Source: Bacteroidales bacterium
Lineage (GTDB): Bacteria; Bacteroidota; Bacteroidia; Bacteroidales; UBA12170
DNA: 38,384 nt
NCBI GenBank assembly: GCA_029938465.1
Contig: JAOZUW010000003.1
Coordinates: 10,674-49,057, forward strand
Direction: 5' to 3'
The notes under the pieces are model-generated. The model did no database searches. It saw nothing but the letters and a program-made list of their open reading frames with translations, and had not been told where the DNA came from. Positions 8,263 to 16,603 of the stretch are shown here, piece after piece; position 1 is the first letter of the stretch, and each line of letters starts with the position of its first letter. The translations under genes were made by a program, and so were the position numbers.

Positions 8263-9666
8263 CTATCTAATCTGAGCAGCCCGACTCATTAAACTTCTAT
8301 AATTATAAAAAATCGTTTGATTTTTTGTTGCTCCTATTTTTATATTCTGGGTTTCTTGTTGTCCATTTCCGGTGGCGGAAAAAATGATGTTATTATCACC
8401 ATTTTTTAATGGGATTCTACTGTAGCTTATTTGGTAAGGAAGCGTTTGCCAGTTACGTGTGTCTGCCTGTTCTGTAAGCGCATTAAGTATACCAACTGCT
8501 GTACCAATATCTTGGTTTTCATGGCGAATAGCTTCTTCTGTCGCTTTTTTCGCTGCAAATCGAGTAATACTACTTACCAATTCTCTTAACATTCTGTCGT
8601 TTAAAACTTTAAAAGAGATGGCATTGATGTCTTCTGCTAATTCTAAGGAATAGGCTTGCTTATTTATTGTTAGTTGAGCTTTAGTTAGTATTATAGGTCT
8701 TTCTACATATTTTGGAAAGGCGATTCTAAACACTTCTAATTCAGAAAAACCTGTTTTTTCTTGGGAGCTCAAATTCCCAATATATATGGGAAAAGACAAA
8801 CCCATTTCTTCATTGGTAAAAGTTACAAACCCACCCTGGCTACTTACTTTTGTAAAATTTATGGTCCATTGGTCTTTCACTGGTCCAAAACCATTTTCCC
8901 AAAAGAAGACCATTTGTGCCTCTGTATTCTTGTGTTTATAGGTCATGTGAAATTCCTTTTCAAACCTTCTAAGTTCAGAAGTCAACCCACTTTGATAGGC
9001 GGTGCGTAGCAAATCTTTTTTTAACTGAGTAGGAGTAGAGATATTAAATTGAGACACATAAATATCTTTGTAAGTTTTATGGGCGTTTCGGTAGGCTATA
9101 AAGGCATTATTAGCATCACCCGAAGCGTCGTAGATTAAACCGATAAGAATATGAGCAAAGGCATCATCGCTATATCTATTGTTTTTCCCCTTGTATTTGT
9201 CATTTAACTCATATAGTTTTTGAGTTATTTTTCGAGCCTCTACTAGAGCTCCTTCCAGATCGTTTAATTGTAAATAATTAATAGCTTTATAGTAGTTTAT
9301 CAAAGTGTTTTCAATATTCTCGGGAAAATAGGGTTTAATACCTGGATTACTTAGCATTGATAGGGCATCTAAAGCATAGTTTCTATTAAAACTCTCAATA
9401 TAGTCATCGGCTTTATTTAAGAAGAGATTACTGTTTTTAGAATCTCCTGTCATATGCTTTGTCCAGCCCATACTCGAAAAATACAAAAACCTATTTTTCC
9501 CTTGTTCAGGATTTTTCTCACTGCTAAGTATCTTTTCAGCTTTATCAAAATCGCCCATTTGAGCATAAGATTGAAAGTTATTCATTTTTTGATAATAGGA
9601 AGCACAAGATCCAAAAAAAAGTATAAAACCAAAAGCAAATAGAATTTTAGAAGAATAGGATAACAT
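8263..9666 (-). CDS. TPR-type outer-membrane lipoprotein
   Basis: The 467-residue protein has a short lipoprotein signal with lipobox FGSC, giving lipidated Cys21. Residues about 30-210 are alpha-helical with TPR-like spacing (NFQSYAQMGDFDKAEKIL, AINYLQLNDLEGALVEAR, DDAFAHILIGLIYDASGD). The ALVEARKI pattern resembles the uncharacterised COG3014-type proteins, as far as I recall. The C-terminal half is beta-rich and unassigned. No enzyme motif is visible. It is likely anchored in the periplasm and may serve as a scaffold. It precedes the BNR gene on the same strand with 72 bases between, so cotranscription is possible. Confidence 0.78.
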   Translation of the reverse strand: MLSYSSKILFAFGFILFFGSCASYYQKMNNFQSYAQMGDFDKAEKILSSEKNPEQGKNRFLYFSSMGWTKHMTGDSKNSNLFLNKADDYIESFNRNYALDALSMLSNPGIKPYFPENIENTLINYYKAINYLQLNDLEGALVEARKITQKLYELNDKYKGKNNRYSDDAFAHILIGLIYDASGDANNAFIAYRNAHKTYKDIYVSQFNISTPTQLKKDLLRTAYQSGLTSELRRFEKEFHMTYKHKNTEAQMVFFWENGFGPVKDQWTINFTKVSSQGGFVTFTNEEMGLSFPIYIGNLSSQEKTGFSELEVFRIAFPKYVERPIILTKAQLTINKQAYSLELAEDINAISFKVLNDRMLRELVSSITRFAAKKATEEAIRHENQDIGTAVGILNALTEQADTRNWQTLPYQISYSRIPLKNGDNNIIFSATGNGQQETQNIKIGATKNQTIFYNYRSLMSRAAQIR

Positions 9667-9698
9667 ATAAATGATGATAAATTCTAAGTTAGAAATTT

Positions 9699-9706
9699 CA
9701 AAAGTA
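9699..9706 (-). promoter_or_regulatory. Candidate -7 promoter box (TACTTTTG) of the TPR lipoprotein gene
   Basis: It matches TAnnTTTG on the minus strand, 32 bases before the ATG at 9666. No -33 TTG at 19-20 bases. Confidence 0.35.
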
Positions 9707-9716
9707 CAACTTAAAT

Positions 9717-9801
9717 ATGCATTTTTAGTGCCCTAAATTACGATATGCATAAAAAAAGGCAAGGCCCAAGCGATTTTTTAGAAAATTTATTATGCATGCA
9801 T
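9717..9801. repeat. Four ATGCAT motifs between the lipoprotein and acyl-CoA dehydrogenase genes
   Basis: The palindromic hexamer ATGCAT occurs at 9717-9722, 9745-9750, 9792-9797 and 9796-9801, the last two overlapping as ATGCATGCAT. They sit between two divergent genes and could be protein-binding sites. No regulator is assigned. Confidence 0.3.
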
Positions 9802-9880
9802 ATAAATATTTTATAATTTAGCAGATCGAAAAATTAAGAATGCTTGATACTTGGCATTAGAAACCTAAAACGACATATAA

Positions 9881-11023
9881 ATGATAGATTTTGAATTTTC
9901 AGAAGAACAAATTATGATTCAACAAGCAGCAAGAGATTATGCTCAGCGTGAATTGATAAAAGATGTAATAGAAAGAGACGAAAAAGCCGAGTTTCCTACT
10001 GAGCATATTAAAAACCTGGCAGAATTAGGTTTTTTAGGAATGTTAGTAGATGAAAAATGGGATGGTGGAGGCATGGATACTGTTTCCTATGTTTTGGCTA
10101 TTGAAGAAATTTCAAAAATTGACGCTTCTGTATCGGTAATAATGTCGGTTAATAATTCTTTGGTTTGTTATGGATTAGAGAAATATGGCAATGATGAGCA
10201 AAGAGAAAAATATTTAAAACCTTTGGCTAGAGGTGAAAAAATTGGGGCCTTTTTATTATCAGAGCCAGAGGCTGGTTCCGATGCTACCAAACAAAGAACT
10301 ATTGCCGAAGATAAAGGTGATTATTATTTGGTTAATGGAACAAAAAATTGGATTACTAATGGAAATTCAGCTTCTACTTATATTGTTATAGCACATACTC
10401 ATCCAGAAAAAGGACACCGTGGTATCAACGCCTTTATTGTGGAAAAAAATAGTCCCGGCATTAGTATTGGGCCTCACGAAAAGAAAATGGGAATGCGTAG
10501 TAGTGATACTCATTCTGTGATGTTTACTGATGTGAAAGTACCTAAAGAAAATCGAATAGGAGAAGATGGTTTTGGTTTTAAATTTGCCATGAAAACCTTA
10601 GAAGGAGGTCGAATTGGTATAGCTTCACAAGCTTTAGGTATAGCTTCTGGTGCTTTTGAAAGAGCTTTACAATACTCTCAAGAAAGAAAAGCATTTGGAA
10701 CGGAAATATTTAATCACCAATCTATCGCTTTTAAACTCTCAGATATGGCTGTTAAAATTGAAAATGCTCGTAATCTTTGTGTAAAAGCAGCTTGGCTTAA
10801 AGATCAGGGTAAACCCTATGGCACTGCATCGGCTATGGCCAAACAATATGCAGCTGATATTGCAATGGAAGTTACTACTGAAGCTGTTCAAATTCTTGGA
10901 GGCTATGGCTATGTGAGTGAATATCATGTGGAGCGTTTGATGCGCGAAGCTAAATTGACACAGATTTATGAAGGAACTTCAGAAGTGCAAAAAATTATTA
11001 TTTCACGTTCTTTATTGAAATAG
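9881..11023 (+). CDS. Acyl-CoA dehydrogenase, short-chain (butyryl-CoA) type
   Basis: The 380-residue length is standard. The enzyme oxidises acyl-CoA to enoyl-CoA with FAD and passes electrons to ETF. Signature blocks are FSEEQIMIQQAARDYA at the N-terminus, GAFLLSEPEAGSDA (FAD/substrate loop), TKNWITNG, ERKAFG, ILGGYGY, and IYEGTSEVQ near the C-terminus. Glu364 in that last block is at the catalytic-base position used by short- and medium-chain members. It is the first gene of an operon with etfB (37-base gap) and etfA, its electron acceptor. Direction of use (beta-oxidation or fermentation) cannot be told from sequence. Confidence 0.95.
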   Translation: MIDFEFSEEQIMIQQAARDYAQRELIKDVIERDEKAEFPTEHIKNLAELGFLGMLVDEKWDGGGMDTVSYVLAIEEISKIDASVSVIMSVNNSLVCYGLEKYGNDEQREKYLKPLARGEKIGAFLLSEPEAGSDATKQRTIAEDKGDYYLVNGTKNWITNGNSASTYIVIAHTHPEKGHRGINAFIVEKNSPGISIGPHEKKMGMRSSDTHSVMFTDVKVPKENRIGEDGFGFKFAMKTLEGGRIGIASQALGIASGAFERALQYSQERKAFGTEIFNHQSIAFKLSDMAVKIENARNLCVKAAWLKDQGKPYGTASAMAKQYAADIAMEVTTEAVQILGGYGYVSEYHVERLMREAKLTQIYEGTSEVQKIIISRSLLK

Positions 11024-11060
11024 ATAGATTAATAAGTATTAAACTTTAAATATATTTAAG

Positions 11061-11810
11061 ATGAAAATATTAGTTTGTATAAGTAATTTGCCTGATACAA
11101 CTACAAAAATCAAACTGAATAGTGATAGCAAAAGTGTTGATTTAAGTGGTGTGCAATGGGTAATAAATCCATGGGACGAGTTGGCCTTAACTCGCGCAAT
11201 GGAGCTTAAAGAAAAATCAGGCGGAAAAATTGAGAAAATCACAGTGATTACTGTAGGAGATAAGATAGCAGAGCCTACTTTACGAAAAGCTTTAGCAGTA
11301 GGTGCTGATAATGCAGTAAGAATTGATGCCATTGCAAGTGACGATTATTATGTGGCTGCTCAAATAGCAGAATATGTTAAAAAGGAATCTTTTGATTTGG
11401 TTATGGCCGGAATAGAATCAAGTGATTACAATGGATCTGCTGTGGGTGGTATGCTTGCAGAATTTTTAGAGTTCCCTTCAATTTCTTCCGTTTCTTCTGT
11501 GGAATTGGAAGGAGATAATTTTGTAATGAAGAGAGCTATAGACGGAGGTACAGAGACCGTTACTACTTCATTACCAGCTGTAGCAATTGTGCAAAAAGGT
11601 ATTGCTATTGATCCTAGAATTCCAGCAATGCGAGGTATTATGATGGCACGTAAAAAACCATTAACAGTAGAAGCTCCTGCCGATATTCAAGCCGTTTCGG
11701 AATTTGTGAATTTTGAAATGCCTCAGCCAAAACCACCAGTAAAAATGGTGGATGCTGAAAATGTGGGTGAATTATTCAGATTACTTCACGAAGAAGCAAA
11801 AGTTTTATAA
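11061..11810 (+). CDS. etfB: Electron transfer flavoprotein, beta subunit
   Basis: The 249-residue protein has the EtfB fold: MKILVCISNLPDTTTKI start, INPWDELALTRAMELKEK, TLRKALAVGADNAVRI, then DLVMAGIESSDYNGSAVGGM in the nucleotide-binding loop, and MRGIMMARKKPL near the C-terminus. The DYNGSAVGG loop resembles flavobacterial EtfB more than the DGDTAQVG type I recall from electron-bifurcating clostridial-type EtfB, so a conventional ETF is more likely. It pairs with EtfA encoded 19 bases downstream and accepts electrons from the upstream acyl-CoA dehydrogenase. Confidence 0.95.
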   Translation: MKILVCISNLPDTTTKIKLNSDSKSVDLSGVQWVINPWDELALTRAMELKEKSGGKIEKITVITVGDKIAEPTLRKALAVGADNAVRIDAIASDDYYVAAQIAEYVKKESFDLVMAGIESSDYNGSAVGGMLAEFLEFPSISSVSSVELEGDNFVMKRAIDGGTETVTTSLPAVAIVQKGIAIDPRIPAMRGIMMARKKPLTVEAPADIQAVSEFVNFEMPQPKPPVKMVDAENVGELFRLLHEEAKVL

Positions 11811-11829
11811 ACCAAAAAAAGGAAAGATT

Positions 11830-12798
11830 ATGTCAGTATTAGTATATACCGAAAATTGGGATGGTAAATTTAAGAAATCTTCTTTTGAATTGGTTTCTTA
11901 TGCTCATTCTATTGCAGAACAAAACGGAGGCGATACCATAGCTGTAACTATTGGTAATGTTGCCCAGGATGAACTAGAAAAATTGGCTTTTTATGGTGCT
12001 TCAAAAACAGTTACTATTGGAGGGGATACTTATAAAAACTTGGATAGTGCTGCTTATGCTAATGCCATTACAATGGTGGCTGAAGCACAAGCTTGTAAAA
12101 TAGTGGTGATGGGTAATAATAATACCGGAAAAGGTATTGCTCCACGTATTGCTGTTAAATTGCAAGCAGCCTTGGTAAGTGGTGCTACAGCATTACCACA
12201 ATCCTATGATCCCTTGACGATTAGAAAAAATGTTTTTAATGGAAAAGCTATTGGTTATCAGCAAGTAAAAAGCGATAAGGCAGTCATTACTCTGGCACAA
12301 AACTCTTATAAAATAATTGATGCAGCTCAAGCATTTCAAACAGAAGCTTTTGATGCGGCTGGTGTAGAAACAAATACACAAGTACAATCGGTAGATAAAG
12401 TAAGCGATAAGCTGTTGTTAACCGATGCTGAAGTAGTGGTTTCTGGTGGTCGTGGAATGAAATCGGGCGATAATTGGGCACCATTAGAAGAGTTGGCCAA
12501 TGTTTTAGGTGCAGCAACAGCCTGTTCACGGCCAGTATCTGACGAAGGTTGGAGAGGTCATGAAGAACATGTGGGACAAACTGGTAAAATTATTGCTCCA
12601 GATCTTTATTTTGCTTTAGGTATTTCTGGTGCTATCCAGCATATTGCAGGTGTAAGCTCTTCTAAAGTGATTGTAGCTGTAAATACAGATGTGGAAGCAC
12701 CAGTGTTTGAAACAGCCGATTATGGTATTGTGGGTGATTTAAAAGTGGTTTTACCAAAAATGGTGGAAGAGGCTAAAAAATTTAAAGCAAACAATTAA
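11830..12798 (+). CDS. etfA: Electron transfer flavoprotein, alpha subunit
   Basis: I choose the ATG at 11830 (322 residues, MSVLVYTENWDGKF) and not the in-frame upstream ATG at 11752, because the latter would overlap etfB by about 60 bases and add a lysine-rich non-family leader. A purine-rich AAAAAGGAAAG lies just before the ATG. The C-terminal FAD domain is clear: VVSGGRGMKSGDNW, ATACSRPVSDEGW, VGQTGKIIAPDLYFALGISG, AIQHIAGV and VNTDVEAPVF. With EtfB it forms the heterodimer carrying electrons from the dehydrogenase to the respiratory chain or another acceptor. The operon ends at a strong terminator 35 bases later. Confidence 0.95.
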   Translation: MSVLVYTENWDGKFKKSSFELVSYAHSIAEQNGGDTIAVTIGNVAQDELEKLAFYGASKTVTIGGDTYKNLDSAAYANAITMVAEAQACKIVVMGNNNTGKGIAPRIAVKLQAALVSGATALPQSYDPLTIRKNVFNGKAIGYQQVKSDKAVITLAQNSYKIIDAAQAFQTEAFDAAGVETNTQVQSVDKVSDKLLLTDAEVVVSGGRGMKSGDNWAPLEELANVLGAATACSRPVSDEGWRGHEEHVGQTGKIIAPDLYFALGISGAIQHIAGVSSSKVIVAVNTDVEAPVFETADYGIVGDLKVVLPKMVEEAKKFKANN

Positions 12799-12832
12799 TT
12801 ATTATCGACAGGAAGTATAATTACGATAAGTT

Positions 12833-12867
12833 AAAAAGAACTGCCATTCAAAGGTGGTTCTTTTTTT
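12833..12867 (+). terminator. Rho-independent terminator of the dehydrogenase-etfBA operon
   Basis: AAGAACTGCC (12836-12845) pairs with GGTGGTTCTT (12853-12862) across a seven-base loop, using two G-U pairs, and a T run (12861-12867) follows. On the minus strand the two G-U pairs become A-C mismatches, so the stem is directional and serves the plus-strand operon. Confidence 0.85.
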
Positions 12868-12868
12868 C

Positions 12869-12993
12869 AAAAAAAGGCAATAAGAAAGCCGCCTGTAGGG
12901 CTACAAACGGCTTCTCGCATATAAACACATTTAACCAAATAAAAAAATATGAAAAAAACTACAACTTATAATAAGTTGCTTTCCTTAATTTAG
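12869..12993 (-). ncRNA. Putative stand-alone small RNA, about 125 nt
   Basis: A near-consensus promoter (TTG, 20 bases, TATATTTG; 12999-13029) would start a minus-strand transcript near 12992. The predicted RNA has a 5' hairpin CAACTTA-TTA-TAAGTTG, an A/T-rich linker, and a 3' hairpin AAGCCG...CGGCTT (12886-12913) with an inner TGTA/TACA stem, followed by a T-rich stretch and seven T at 12869-12875. No gene follows on this strand, so it is not a leader. Short ORFs exist (a 9-codon and a 17-codon one) but look incidental. On the plus strand the same bases contain a 14-codon ORF (12949-12993) lacking a recognisable promoter. I cannot name a known RNA family. Confidence 0.5.
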
Positions 12994-12998
12994 TGCTA

Positions 12999-13029
12999 CA
13001 AATATACAACAAAAGAGAGGCTGTGTCAA
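12999..13029 (-). promoter_or_regulatory. Bacteroidota-type promoter driving the putative small RNA
   Basis: On the minus strand the -33 TTG (13027-13029) and -7 TATATTTG (12999-13006) are separated by exactly 20 bases. It lies downstream of the MFS stop and reads toward etfA's 3' end, with no coding gene to serve. Confidence 0.6.
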
Positions 13030-13104
13030 GTAATTAACAAATATTTATATTATGGTATTGGAATGCTTAATTAGGTTTGATTTATTCTTATAACATTTAA
13101 AGGG

Positions 13105-14460
13105 CTATTTATTCAAAGGTAAATCAATACCATAGCCTCGTTTTTTATCTTCAAATTTTAACAGTAGAGAAAAGATGAAGCCCAATAGACCCAAGGTAGC
13201 AAACATTATAATAACGGGTGTATAATTTAATGTATCAGGGTTTCCGGGGTTTGAAATATCCAAAATTAATCCGGATAGAATGGGGAAACCAAATAAGCCT
13301 AAATTTTGAATAGAGTACATCAGTCCATAAGCCGTTCCAATTTGTTTTTCCTGAACCAATTGAACCATAGTTGGCCACATAGCTGCTGGTATTAAAGAAA
13401 AGGAAATACCCAATAAAATCATAGGAATATGGGGTTGAAACATGGTAAAAGCAAAGCTTAAATGAATGATTAGTAATAAAGCTGAACCAAAAATCATAGC
13501 ACTTGCGGCACGTCCGTATTTATCTATTAAAAAACCAAAAACAGGTGTAAAAATTAATGTTCCCAATGGCAAAAGAGAGGTGATTTCACCACTTTGGATG
13601 CTTGAAAAACCAAACTTGTGATAAAAGAAATCGGGAGCAAAAGCCATAAAGGGGAAAACAGCGGAGTAAAAAGTAACGCACAATAAAGCAATATATATAA
13701 AAGCAGGATTTTTAAGAATGTTTCCAATATCTTTAAACGAAAAGTCCTCTTTTTCTTTCTGAATATTGTCTGCTTGTATTTCCTTATCGTAACGAATATC
13801 CATCAGCATATATACCATAAAAACTAAGAGTCCGGCCAATACCAAAACAGCAGCAAACCATATGGCAGTACTTAAATGTGTTCCTCCTTCCGAAATACGA
13901 GGAGATAGTTGTAATGCAGCAAAAGTACCCAATCGACCAAAGCCAACTTTTAAGCCAAAAGCTAAAGCCAAGTCTTTGCCTTTAAACCATTTTACAAGAA
14001 TTTTACTTATAACTACAATACTTGTTTCGGCGCCTAATCCGTAAAAAAACCGGCCTAGTAGCATCATTTTTAATTCAGCAGAATAGGAGGGTAAAAACGA
14101 GCTAAAGAAAGCATATCCAGCACCACCATCAGAATAGTAATGCGAAGCACCATAGGCGGTTAAAAGAGCACCAAATGCCATAAAACCTACAAAGACGAAT
14201 CCTGTTCGGCGTATACCAACTCTATCTAATATCAAACCACCAATAACGGCCATTAATAAAAAGGTATTGGGAATAGAGTAGAATGAAACAAAAAGACCAT
14301 AGTCCGTATTGCTATATCCAAACTCTGTCATCAACTGATCTTTCAGTGTAGAAAAAGCATCGTAAAAATAATAGTTTACCGAGAGGATAAATCCGGTAAG
14401 GATTAAAATAACCCACCTAAAGCTTTGCGACTGACTGAATTTGAATTTTAGTTGATCCAT
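13105..14460 (-). CDS. MFS transporter resembling the MFSD1 group
   Basis: The 451-residue protein has twelve likely membrane segments and MFS loop motifs: GGLILDRVGIRRTG between helices 2 and 3 and the equivalent FGFLIDKYGRAAS in the second half. GRFFYGLGAETSIVVISKILVKWFKGKDLALAFGL (about residues 136-170, quoted by parts) resembles the MFSD1-type segment with its KWFKGK block. MFSD1 relatives have been linked to small peptides; here the locus context suggests a sugar or amino-sugar, so the substrate is open. It is the last gene of the twelve-gene minus-strand run, 79 bases after GH36. Inner membrane. Confidence 0.85.
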   Translation of the reverse strand: MDQLKFKFSQSQSFRWVILILTGFILSVNYYFYDAFSTLKDQLMTEFGYSNTDYGLFVSFYSIPNTFLLMAVIGGLILDRVGIRRTGFVFVGFMAFGALLTAYGASHYYSDGGAGYAFFSSFLPSYSAELKMMLLGRFFYGLGAETSIVVISKILVKWFKGKDLALAFGLKVGFGRLGTFAALQLSPRISEGGTHLSTAIWFAAVLVLAGLLVFMVYMLMDIRYDKEIQADNIQKEKEDFSFKDIGNILKNPAFIYIALLCVTFYSAVFPFMAFAPDFFYHKFGFSSIQSGEITSLLPLGTLIFTPVFGFLIDKYGRAASAMIFGSALLLIIHLSFAFTMFQPHIPMILLGISFSLIPAAMWPTMVQLVQEKQIGTAYGLMYSIQNLGLFGFPILSGLILDISNPGNPDTLNYTPVIIMFATLGLLGFIFSLLLKFEDKKRGYGIDLPLNK

Positions 14461-14539
14461 TATTTCTATTTTTTACTTAGAGAAATATTATTGTGGTCAG
14501 CTTATTTGTGAAGCAAACTTAATAAGTTTTGCTAGCTAA

Positions 14540-16603
14540 TTAGTGAATTTCCCAAACTTCTACCAATAAGTATTTGTGAAATGATTTGGTGATATATGGA
14601 TCATCAGAGTTTATTTTGCCCAAATCTTCATCTTTTATATAATCAAGAACGTGATATGTTTTCCCTTTTTCTAAACCTCTAAACTCAAGTTTTCCATTCC
14701 ATTCATCGGCATAAAAAGCATAGTATAAAGTATCTTGTTTTCGGATAACATGTGTTTCTGGTTTATCGAAACCTATATCATATAATTCTCCTAAATAATC
14801 TTCTTTAGAGAGCATTTTTTCATTATATAAAGCTATCCATTTCTTCCATTTTTTTTCTTTTTCAGTGGTTAACAGATAACTGGCTTCGGCTTGGGGGTTG
14901 TCCTTTGGCCAAGTGAATTTGCTTCCCAATACAGCTCCAATACCAAAAGAAGAGGCAAAATCTTCACCACCATCACTTAGCTCAACATGATCACCATAAT
15001 AGGCTGTTTTGCCAATAAGAGCTTTATATACTTTACCTTTAAGGCGTATTTGCCAGCTACTCAAGGGATCAGAGCTTACGGCTTGGTTCATATATGCCAT
15101 ATTATAAAAACTCATACAACAGCCACATGGGCAATTTTCAATTACTGCATGCGGTTTTATTTGAGTAGCTGTTTTATAAATATCTTTAAAAAATTCGGGT
15201 AGTTGCTTTACAGCTAACTCTGGATTGTCCTGATTATGTGCTGGATTATAATCAGGAGGAACGGCATTCATATGTTGTCCGTCCATTTTTAAACCATCAA
15301 AGTCCCAATCTTTAAGAAACATATTTATAACATTTTTGGTATGTTGCTTGGTTTTTGGTGATAGAGGCGACATATACCAACTATCCCACCAAGTAATAAA
15401 ACGTGGTGACCAATCTTCGTTAAAAAGAAGAATGTCTTTATCGTTTTTTAATAAGGGTGTACAAGGGTCAACAGCCAAGGGAGCCCACCAAAGTTTAGCT
15501 TTTAATCCATAGGAGTGAATGGTCTTTACTAAATCTTTCATTTGTTGTTCTCCTTTTGGGAACTTTTGCATATTTACCATCCAATCGCCTTCTGCTTTTT
15601 GAAAACCATCGTCTAATACTGCCCATTTAAACCCCAGTTCTTTAACTTTGGGTAGCGTTCCTATAATTTCATCTACTGTAAAATTACGTTCATAACCCCA
15701 AGCACACCAAACCGCCTCGTATGCAGATTCTTCTGAATCAACAAATTTTATTCCTTTGTTTTGCATATATGTTGAAAATTGCTTTAATGATTTAAAACAA
15801 TCCCCATTGTGAACCATCACAAATGATTCTATTGTGTTTAGGCTGTCGCCACTTTCTAAAATATAAATATTTGGGTATTCTTTTTCTAATCGTAGCTTAG
15901 CGTGTTCCGATGATTTTTTCATTTCCAAGGGGAAAGAAACCAGTTCGGGTGTTAGTGAGGTATGACCAATGGTTAATCCTACATCAGAACGCCATAGATC
16001 AAGAACAGGTATACCTCCGCCATAATCGCTATCGTTCATTCCCATATAGTTTTGCTGCTTGAAACCAGCTTGAACAGGTAAGATCCAGTCGGCACGAGCA
16101 CTTGTTGAGCTACCCTGAAAGGACCAAAAAACAGAGTCGTGTGGGTTTCTTTCTATGGAATAATCATGCTTAACCCATTTGTTAATCATGATATCTTTAG
16201 GAGAGTCGTTATAATAAGTTAATTGAAAAATAGCCATATCAGGGAAGTTGGGATAGGATTTAATGGTCATTTTCTTTTTGATGGTATGCCCTTCAAAAAC
16301 CGTTTCTCCATGAAATTCATATTCTGTAACTTTCCCTATAAAATCAATTATTTCTTTTTGGTGGTATGATATCAACCGAAAATCGTCTATTTTTTGATTG
16401 CCGGATATTAAATAATCGCTATTCGACCAGTTTGCTAATAATATATCGCCATTACTGATCTTTGTTTGCATTCTGTCATTAACATTAATTTCGAGTGTAT
16501 TATTTTTAATGGTAGTTGAAGAATCTCTTAGAGAACATGAAGAAAAACCAATATTTAAACTTAAAGTAACAAGCCAAAAAGTAATGCTGTTTAATTTTTT
16601 CAT
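14540..16603 (-). CDS. GH36 alpha-galactosidase-like lipoprotein
   Basis: The 687-residue protein has a lipoprotein signal (lipobox FSSC, Cys23), so it is membrane-anchored. An N-terminal beta-sandwich precedes a TIM barrel with clan GH-D motifs: FKWAVLDDGFQ (331-332 are Asp), KAKLWWAPLAVDP, DGLKMDGQ with candidate nucleophile Asp441, and SSDPLSSWQIR with candidate acid/base Asp512. It would release terminal alpha-galactose or alpha-GalNAc. The loop usually written as C followed by several glycines is here ENCPCGCC (489-496), unusually cysteine-rich. Its ATG overlaps the upstream stop by four bases (ATGA), so it is probably translationally coupled to the DUF4832-like gene. Substrate (Gal, GalN or GalNAc) unresolved. 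Confidence 0.88.
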   Translation of the reverse strand: MKKLNSITFWLVTLSLNIGFSSCSLRDSSTTIKNNTLEINVNDRMQTKISNGDILLANWSNSDYLISGNQKIDDFRLISYHQKEIIDFIGKVTEYEFHGETVFEGHTIKKKMTIKSYPNFPDMAIFQLTYYNDSPKDIMINKWVKHDYSIERNPHDSVFWSFQGSSTSARADWILPVQAGFKQQNYMGMNDSDYGGGIPVLDLWRSDVGLTIGHTSLTPELVSFPLEMKKSSEHAKLRLEKEYPNIYILESGDSLNTIESFVMVHNGDCFKSLKQFSTYMQNKGIKFVDSEESAYEAVWCAWGYERNFTVDEIIGTLPKVKELGFKWAVLDDGFQKAEGDWMVNMQKFPKGEQQMKDLVKTIHSYGLKAKLWWAPLAVDPCTPLLKNDKDILLFNEDWSPRFITWWDSWYMSPLSPKTKQHTKNVINMFLKDWDFDGLKMDGQHMNAVPPDYNPAHNQDNPELAVKQLPEFFKDIYKTATQIKPHAVIENCPCGCCMSFYNMAYMNQAVSSDPLSSWQIRLKGKVYKALIGKTAYYGDHVELSDGGEDFASSFGIGAVLGSKFTWPKDNPQAEASYLLTTEKEKKWKKWIALYNEKMLSKEDYLGELYDIGFDKPETHVIRKQDTLYYAFYADEWNGKLEFRGLEKGKTYHVLDYIKDEDLGKINSDDPYITKSFHKYLLVEVWEIH

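Larger units (their letters stand above)
12799..13104. other. Intergenic region, 306 bases, with terminator and putative small RNA
   Basis: It lies between the 3' ends of etfA and the MFS gene. It is not empty: it holds the etfA terminator (12833-12867) and a minus-strand promoter/RNA/hairpin unit (12869-13029). I see nothing convincing between 13030 and 13104. Confidence 0.6.

Noticed and set aside
9881-12798. Electron-bifurcating butyryl-CoA dehydrogenase/Etf complex
   Set aside because: The EtfB nucleotide loop (DYNGSAVGG) looks like conventional flavobacterial EtfB and not the bifurcating type, so I do not claim it.
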